11,514 nt of DNA from JANQTF01 sp036835375 (GTDB lineage: Bacteria; Bacteroidota; Bacteroidia; J057): assembly GCA_036835375.1 (NCBI GenBank), contig DAITMB010000143.1, positions 1 to 11,514 on the forward strand, written 5' to 3'. Positions within the stretch are counted from its first letter, which is position 1, and each line of letters begins with the position of its first letter. Position numbers and translations under genes: made by a program. A model generated the notes under the pieces. That model searched no databases. It was given only the letters and a program-made list of their open reading frames with translations, and was not told where the DNA came from. This document shows positions 8,016 to 11,514 of this stretch, one piece after another.

Positions 8016-8052
8016 ATGACTCATGGCTTTCCTTCGGAGAGCCATGAGTCAT
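8016..8052. repeat. Long hairpin, 17-bp stem with 3-nt loop
   Basis: Bases 8016-8032 pair with 8036-8052 around loop TTC. All 17 positions pair in a plus-strand transcript, one as U-G. In the minus-strand transcript that position becomes a C-A mismatch. Neither side has an immediate T-run, although TTTTT occurs 4-9 nt beyond it on the minus strand. It may block transcription or protect the 3' ends of the two convergent mRNAs. Confidence 0.6.
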
Positions 8053-8097
8053 GTTGTGTGGGGCTTGCTGTGAGATGGTAGCTACCCCACACAGCAT
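8051..8097. repeat. Hairpin abutting the TIM-barrel gene stop codon
   Basis: ATGTTGTGTGGGG (8051-8063) pairs with CCCCACACAGCAT (8085-8097) over 13 bp, with one T-G at 8054/8094 and a 21-nt loop. The loop side includes the palindrome GGTAGCTACC (8077-8086), which offers an alternative fold. Its outer edge touches the stop codon at 8098-8100 and its other edge overlaps the neighbouring hairpin by 2 nt. Confidence 0.55.
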
Positions 8098-8828
8098 TTA
8101 GCCCAGTTCAGCTCCTACTTTTTCCAGAAGCTTTTTGGTAGCCACAATGCCATCATATTCACTCAAGACGCTTCCTTCGTACTCAATACCGATGTGCCCT
8201 CTGTATCCTGCATCTTTCACGATTTGGAGCAATCGACGATAATCAGAATGGGTTTCGTTGCCTGCATCGTCAAAGTCATTGGTCTTGGCACTCACGCCCT
8301 TGGCATAAGGCATGAGTTCCTTGGTACCTTTGTAGCGGTCATATTCTTCGAGGCAAGTCATCCAGTCACCCTGCTTGCGAGTGATGCAGAAATTGCCAAA
8401 ATCGGGCAAGGTTCCTACGTTGTCTTTGCCCACTTGACGCATCACTTCTGCGAGCCAGGACGCATCTGAGGAATAGCTTCCGTGGTTTTCGACAATCACG
8501 TTGATGCCTTCAGGCGCGGCAAATTCTCCCANNNNNNNNNNNNNNNNNNNNNNNNNNNNNNNNNNNNNNNNNNNNNNNNNNNNNNNNNNNNNNNNNNNNN
8601 NNNNNNNNNNNNNNNNNNNNNNNNNNNNNNNGCCTTATGCAAAGACCATTGTGCCAGCGAGATAGAAAAAAATGGCTTCATTGCATCGCCCATGGCAGAT
8701 GCATCGACAGTGGATTTTCCCGTACTAGTCGAATCCGTACATGCCGACAACCAAAATGGACTCAGCGCCAAGCCCGCACCAGCGACTAAGCTGCCTTTGA
8801 CAAAATTTCTGCGAGAGTAGTTTTTCAT
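8098..8828 (-). CDS. Tat-exported lipoprotein, sugar isomerase/epimerase TIM-barrel family (interrupted by assembly gap)
   Basis: The N-terminus is MKNYSRRNFVKG, a twin-arginine signal (SRRxFxK, residues 5-11), followed by a hydrophobic stretch and lipobox LSAC with Cys30. The protein should therefore be exported folded and lipid-anchored. FFSISLAQWSLHK (53-65) starts the barrel. The 3' part has INVIVENHGSYSSD, GTLPDFGNF and YRGHIGIEYEG, with the Glu, His and Asp residues expected of the metal-binding AP-endonuclease/xylose-isomerase-like fold (PF01261). Substrate unknown, probably a sugar or polyol. Left and right parts are in different frames across exactly 100 N. Relatives of about 310-320 residues (from memory) suggest roughly 100-140 residues are missing, so this is one real gene and not a frameshift. 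ATG 8828 was chosen because it begins the Tat signal. Confidence 0.88.
8532..8631. other. Assembly gap of 100 N inside the TIM-barrel gene
   Basis: Exactly 100 consecutive N, the usual placeholder for a gap of unknown length. The coding frame before it (ending HKA) and after it (starting GEFAAPEGIN) do not agree across 100 bases. The true missing length is probably about 300-420 bp by family comparison. Confidence 0.97.
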
Positions 8829-8835
8829 TATTTTG

Positions 8836-8845
8836 AGATAGAGAA
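8836..8845 (-). promoter_or_regulatory. Shared TTCTCTAYCT promoter-like motif before the TIM-barrel lipoprotein gene
   Basis: On the minus strand TTCTCTATCT is followed by CAAAATA and then the start codon, only 7 nt away. If it is a -7 element the mRNA would be almost leaderless. The identical 10-mer precedes the DoxX gene. Confidence 0.36.
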
Positions 8846-9045
8846 GGTTCTACAGTGGCTCACGTGGAGCAATATCTGAATTTTCAATGGAAGCCCATCC
8901 CGTTGCGTCCGAAAAACTTCGGTTCTGGATCTTTTCTTCATGATTCATTTTCACTTTCATTTCCTTTAAATACCACACAACACAAAGGCACCCATCGGCA
9001 TGCGTGCTGCGGGGAAAAGAGAGGCTTGTGAGATATGCTAAGGAT

Positions 9046-9102
9046 GATCATCGGACCTCACACCCGGAATGACAAGCATTTCCTGTGGTCGGGTCGATGA
9101 TC
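9046..9102. repeat. Structured inverted repeat downstream of the DoxX gene
   Basis: GATCATCGGACC (9046-9057) pairs with GGTCGATGATC (9092-9102) over 11 bp with one bulged G. The 34-nt loop can pair further (GGAA with TTCC). There is no T-run on either side, so it is not a standard intrinsic terminator. The rest of 8829-9124 holds only a possible 36-codon frame (8850-8960, minus) that I do not call a gene. Confidence 0.4.
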
Positions 9103-9124
9103 GAGGGATCACTGCAAAAAATAA

Positions 9125-9553
9125 TTAAGCCCGGGACATTCTCCGGTGGAGCCATTCGTCAACTGCGTATTTGCCTGGGCCTTGGAGCAGGAGAAAGACA
9201 GAAATCGCTGCGTAGAGCAACGCTCCTTCCCGGTCTCCAAAGGCGTCGCCGCCGTGGCGGATGAACGCTGCGACAAACATCGTGATTGCCAAAAAGAGTG
9301 CGGAGGGGCGTGTCAGGAAGCCGAAGGCGATAAATATCCCACCTACGAGCTCGGAGATGCCAGCAGCCCAAGCAAAAACTTCTGGTGCAGGAAATCCCAT
9401 TTCCGCAACGCCAGACACGAAGCGATCGGAAGGAGGAATTTTATTCCAACCATGAGCGAATGCCATGGCCAGCCCTGCAAATATGCGCAGGAGCAGCAAG
9501 CCAATGTCGCCGCTCACCCTGCGATTGACTCCGAAAAGAAGATTTTTCCACAT
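9125..9553 (-). CDS. DoxX family membrane protein
   Basis: The 142-residue inner-membrane protein has four predicted membrane segments at about residues 16-34, 57-78, 83-100 and 110-124. The first carries the LLLRIFAGLAMAFAHGWNKI pattern, the second AAGISELVGGIFIAFGFLTR. The closing GPGKYAVDEWL (125-135) matches the DoxX signature. The family is linked with quinone- or thiosulfate-related redox in a few members, but most, including this one, have no known function. ATG 9553 gives a short cytoplasmic lead-in. A promoter-like motif is 37 nt upstream. It is divergent from the epimerase gene and 296 nt from the next minus-strand gene, so it is probably its own unit. Confidence 0.9.
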   Translation of the reverse strand: MWKNLLFGVNRRVSGDIGLLLLRIFAGLAMAFAHGWNKIPPSDRFVSGVAEMGFPAPEVFAWAAGISELVGGIFIAFGFLTRPSALFLAITMFVAAFIRHGGDAFGDREGALLYAAISVFLLLQGPGKYAVDEWLHRRMSRA

Positions 9554-9590
9554 GTATTGTTTTCAGATAATGGGTAAATGAATGCTGTGA

Positions 9591-9600
9591 AGATAGAGAA
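9591..9600 (-). promoter_or_regulatory. Shared TTCTCTAYCT promoter-like motif before the DoxX gene
   Basis: On the minus strand TTCTCTATCT continues TCACA; its TATCTTCA core resembles the TAnnTTTG -7 box. It ends 37 nt before the DoxX start. The context is nearly identical to the AAA ATPase site. Confidence 0.42.
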
Positions 9601-9665
9601 AGCCAAGGAAATGCTGGGAAAGGAGGGCAAATCCTCGTGGCCATGCTTCGATGAACACCCCGAAA

Positions 9666-9698
9666 TTTGGGCTAACTCCTAAAAATTCCGTAGCCTTG
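9666..9698 (+). promoter_or_regulatory. Candidate Bacteroidota promoter of the epimerase gene
   Basis: TTTG at 9666-9669, a 21-nt spacer, then TAGCCTTG at 9691-9698 (one mismatch to TAnnTTTG). The start codon is 34 nt further on, which leaves a leader of about 28 nt. Confidence 0.5.
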
Positions 9699-9732
9699 CT
9701 GTGTTTTTGAATGCGATTGGCTGCTTTTCCCA

Positions 9733-10725
9733 ATGATAAAAAAAGTATTCCTTACCGGAGGTGATGGCTTTTTGGGATCTAATCTGGTAGAAGAACTATT
9801 GGAAAGATCCTATGAGGTGACGGTCTTGGTACAGCCCGGCAGAAGCACAGGGCTCCTCTCTCCCGATTCTGTACACATTGTCGAGGGCGACCTGCTCGAT
9901 CGGGAGCAAATGATCCGAGAGACCGCTGGCCACGACGCCTTGATTCACATTGCTGCGATCACAGATGTATTTCCTTCCAAAGGTCCGCACTATTGGCAGG
10001 TGAATGTCGTCGGCACTCAAAATATGATTGATGCGTGCCTGCACCACGGGATGCAGCGCATGGTGCACTGTAGCAGTGCAAGTTCGTTTCGATTTGGGAG
10101 CAAGGAGGCGCCCGGCACTGAGGCCGCAGAGATCGAAGTGGGCACATCTGGGCTAGACTATATCGACTCGAAGCTGGAAGGCCAAAGGGCTGTCCTTCGG
10201 GCTGTTGTTGAATCGCAGCTACCTGCCTTGGTAGTAAATCCTACTTTCATGATTGGCCCGAAAGACACCAAGCCCAGCTCAGGTGCTTTCCTGATCGCGG
10301 CGGTCAGCGGGAAGCTTCCCGGATATACCCGGGGCGGTAAAAACTGGGTGTATGTGAAAGATGTGGCTGTGGGAATTGCCAATGCGCTGGCGCAAGGCCG
10401 AATCGGTGAGTGCTACATTCTGGGGAGTCAAAATCTCAGCTTTGGCGAAGCGCTCAACCTGATCGAAGAAGCCACAGGCCTGAAGGTGAACAAGCGTCAA
10501 CTTCCGGATTATTTGGCCTTGGCAGCTGGTCGGCTCGGATCTCTGGGTAGCTCCTACTTCGGCATACGTCCCAAGCTCACCACCCCGATGGCCTACATCT
10601 CGCTGCAAGGTCACTACTTTTCGCCGCACAAAGCCATTCGAGAATTAGATCTGCCTCAGACTCCGCTCGTGACCGCCTTTCAGGAATCCTACGAGTGGTT
10701 TCGGGAACATCAGTATGTGAAGTAA
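9733..10725 (+). CDS. NAD-dependent epimerase/dehydratase (extended SDR)
   Basis: The 330-residue Rossmann-fold enzyme has the nucleotide-binding motif TGGDGFLG at residues 8-15. It also has the GD pair ending strand 3 (EGDLLD, 51-56), HIAAITD (72-78), SSASS (114-118) and the catalytic YIDSK at 143-147. PTFMIGP follows, as in dihydroflavonol-4-reductase-like and hopanoid-associated epimerase-like members. It should act in the cytoplasm on a nucleotide-linked sugar or a ketone with NAD(P)(H). The substrate cannot be told, and the second half (from about 175) is not diagnostic. ATG 9733 is two residues before the first strand, a normal start. A plausible promoter lies directly upstream. The CPBP gene follows 106 nt later with its own promoter-like sequence. 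Confidence 0.9.
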   Translation: MIKKVFLTGGDGFLGSNLVEELLERSYEVTVLVQPGRSTGLLSPDSVHIVEGDLLDREQMIRETAGHDALIHIAAITDVFPSKGPHYWQVNVVGTQNMIDACLHHGMQRMVHCSSASSFRFGSKEAPGTEAAEIEVGTSGLDYIDSKLEGQRAVLRAVVESQLPALVVNPTFMIGPKDTKPSSGAFLIAAVSGKLPGYTRGGKNWVYVKDVAVGIANALAQGRIGECYILGSQNLSFGEALNLIEEATGLKVNKRQLPDYLALAAGRLGSLGSSYFGIRPKLTTPMAYISLQGHYFSPHKAIRELDLPQTPLVTAFQESYEWFREHQYVK

Positions 10726-10778
10726 ATGGCTTGAATCAAAACAGCGCGCTGCGCTTCCCGATACCTCAAAAGCCATTT
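10724..10778. repeat. Nested hairpin over the epimerase stop codon
   Basis: AAATGGCTT (10724-10732) pairs with AAGCCATTT (10770-10778). Inside it, AGCGC (10743-10747) and GCGCT (10751-10755) form a second short stem. The outer arm starts within the TAA stop codon (10723-10725). No T-run follows, so an intrinsic terminator is not supported. The 3' arm overlaps the candidate promoter of the next gene. Confidence 0.42.
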
Positions 10779-10806
10779 GTCCCTGGATTCGACCGCCATA
10801 TCTTCC
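10776..10806 (+). promoter_or_regulatory. Candidate promoter of the CPBP gene
   Basis: TTTG at 10776-10779, a 19-nt spacer, then TATCTTCC at 10799-10806, two mismatches from TAnnTTTG. It lies 25 nt before the start codon at 10832. Its core resembles the TATCTTCA box of the DoxX gene. Confidence 0.4.
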
Positions 10807-10831
10807 CTTCCCAACATTACCCCCCTCATTG

Positions 10832-11514
10832 ATGAATCTTTCCCTTGCCTGGAACCCCACCTATCTACCCGCCATCTTGGGGATCGGCGTCACCCTCCTG
10901 GGGTTCATTGCCTTTTGGTTTTTGTCTCACGCTGCCCGGCTCCAGCATCTGCTTCGTAGGCGCTTTGGCGACAAAGGCGTGACGACCTATGGGCCGATCC
11001 TTCACAAATACATCGGTGTGCTCTTTCTCGGCATTGTGCCGGCGGTGGTGATGTTCACGTGGTTGCCTTACGGCTGGGGTGACTACGCAGTGCAAGTAGG
11101 TGACTTGGGGTATAGTGCTGGATGGACGATTGGCTTGAGTGCCGCGCTGATTCTCCTCAATTGGTTTTCGTCCCGGCGCCCCGAAACCCTGGCCTATTAT
11201 CCGCAAGTACGCGCCAAGGTGTGGACCCCTTCTTTGATATTTCACAACACCCTGGCTTGGACGCTATACATGCTGGCATACGAATTTCTGTTTCGAGGCC
11301 TGCTGCTCTTCAGTTGCCTCATGGTGCTTGATCCCTGGGTAGCGATTGCGGTCAACATTGGGCTTTATTCCGCTACCCACATCCCTAAAGGATTTACCGA
11401 AAGCATGGTCACCATTCCCTTTGGAATCGGCATGTGCGTGCTCACGATTTACAGTGGCGCGATCTGGATTGCCTGGCTGACACATGTTGCGGTGGCCCTT
11501 TCGAATGACTATGT
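10832..11514 (+). CDS. CPBP-family intramembrane protease homologue, 3' end outside window
   Basis: Starts at ATG 10832 and remains open to the window edge, giving 227 residues. Hydrophobic segments lie at about residues 12-32, 60-78, 97-112, 138-150, 155-180 and 193-220. Family motif 1 appears as YEFLFRG (150-156) with Glu151 and Arg155. The usual Glu-Glu pair is reduced to Tyr-Glu. Motif 2 is YSATH (179-183) with His183, where the first position is usually Phe, and a further His is at 218 (THVAVALSND). These glutamate and histidine residues are the expected active-site groups of the Rce1/CPBP (ABI) family. It is in the inner membrane. Whether it is an active protease is uncertain because of the altered first motif. 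It follows the epimerase gene by 106 nt. Confidence 0.85.
   Translation, partial: MNLSLAWNPTYLPAILGIGVTLLGFIAFWFLSHAARLQHLLRRRFGDKGVTTYGPILHKYIGVLFLGIVPAVVMFTWLPYGWGDYAVQVGDLGYSAGWTIGLSAALILLNWFSSRRPETLAYYPQVRAKVWTPSLIFHNTLAWTLYMLAYEFLFRGLLLFSCLMVLDPWVAIAVNIGLYSATHIPKGFTESMVTIPFGIGMCVLTIYSGAIWIAWLTHVAVALSNDY

Noticed and set aside
7835..8047. 70-codon plus-strand frame after hsp20
   Set aside because: It overlaps hsp20 out of frame and runs through the terminator and the long hairpin; it is a chance frame.
8850..8960. 36-codon minus-strand frame (starts MKVKMNHEEKIQ)
   Set aside because: It has a purine-rich AAAGGAA before ATG, but it is short, has no recognisable features and no support from conservation.
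1..11514. CRISPR array, IS element or defence island
   Set aside because: No regularly spaced direct repeats, transposase or recognisable defence gene set was seen; the AAA ATPase alone is not enough.

Overview
The window looks like chromosomal DNA of a member of the Bacteroidota, possibly of the Saprospiria/Lewinella type (that finer placement is a guess). The reasons are the protein families present, start codons without Shine-Dalgarno sequences, and several matches to the Bacteroidota -7 promoter box TAnnTTTG, including a perfect TACCTTTG in front of the pseudouridine synthase gene. Exactly 100 N at 8532-8631 is a scaffold gap, so this is a draft assembly or metagenome bin.

Layout. 1-5634 holds three minus-strand genes: an AAA-like ATPase that leaves the window at base 1, a glycoside hydrolase family 31 alpha-glucosidase, and the FAD-dependent glycerol-3-phosphate dehydrogenase GlpD. 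5635-6102 is non-coding, with a 19-bp perfect palindrome upstream of glpD and a minus-strand terminator. A RluA/RluD-type pseudouridine synthase (minus, 6103-7206) is divergent from a small heat-shock protein (plus, 7426-7884). The heat-shock gene converges on a Tat-exported lipoprotein of the sugar isomerase/epimerase TIM-barrel family (minus, 8098-8828), which is cut by the gap. Three consecutive hairpins lie between those two genes. A DoxX membrane protein (minus, 9125-9553) follows. It is divergent from an extended-SDR NAD-dependent epimerase/dehydratase (plus, 9733-10725), and a CPBP-family membrane protease homologue (plus, from 10832) runs off the right edge.

How the genes work together. 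This is a mixed housekeeping and catabolic region, not a recognisable operon or island. GH31, GlpD and the TIM-barrel lipoprotein suggest sugar and glycerol use, but they are separately spaced and nothing shows a shared pathway. No CRISPR array, IS element, tRNA, rRNA or clear defence cassette was seen. The strongest unexplained signal is regulatory. The 10-mer TTCTCTAYCT lies 7-37 nt before four start codons (AAA ATPase, Hsp20, TIM-barrel protein, DoxX), each time in the gene's orientation, and I found it nowhere else in the window. I found no convincing new multi-gene system.
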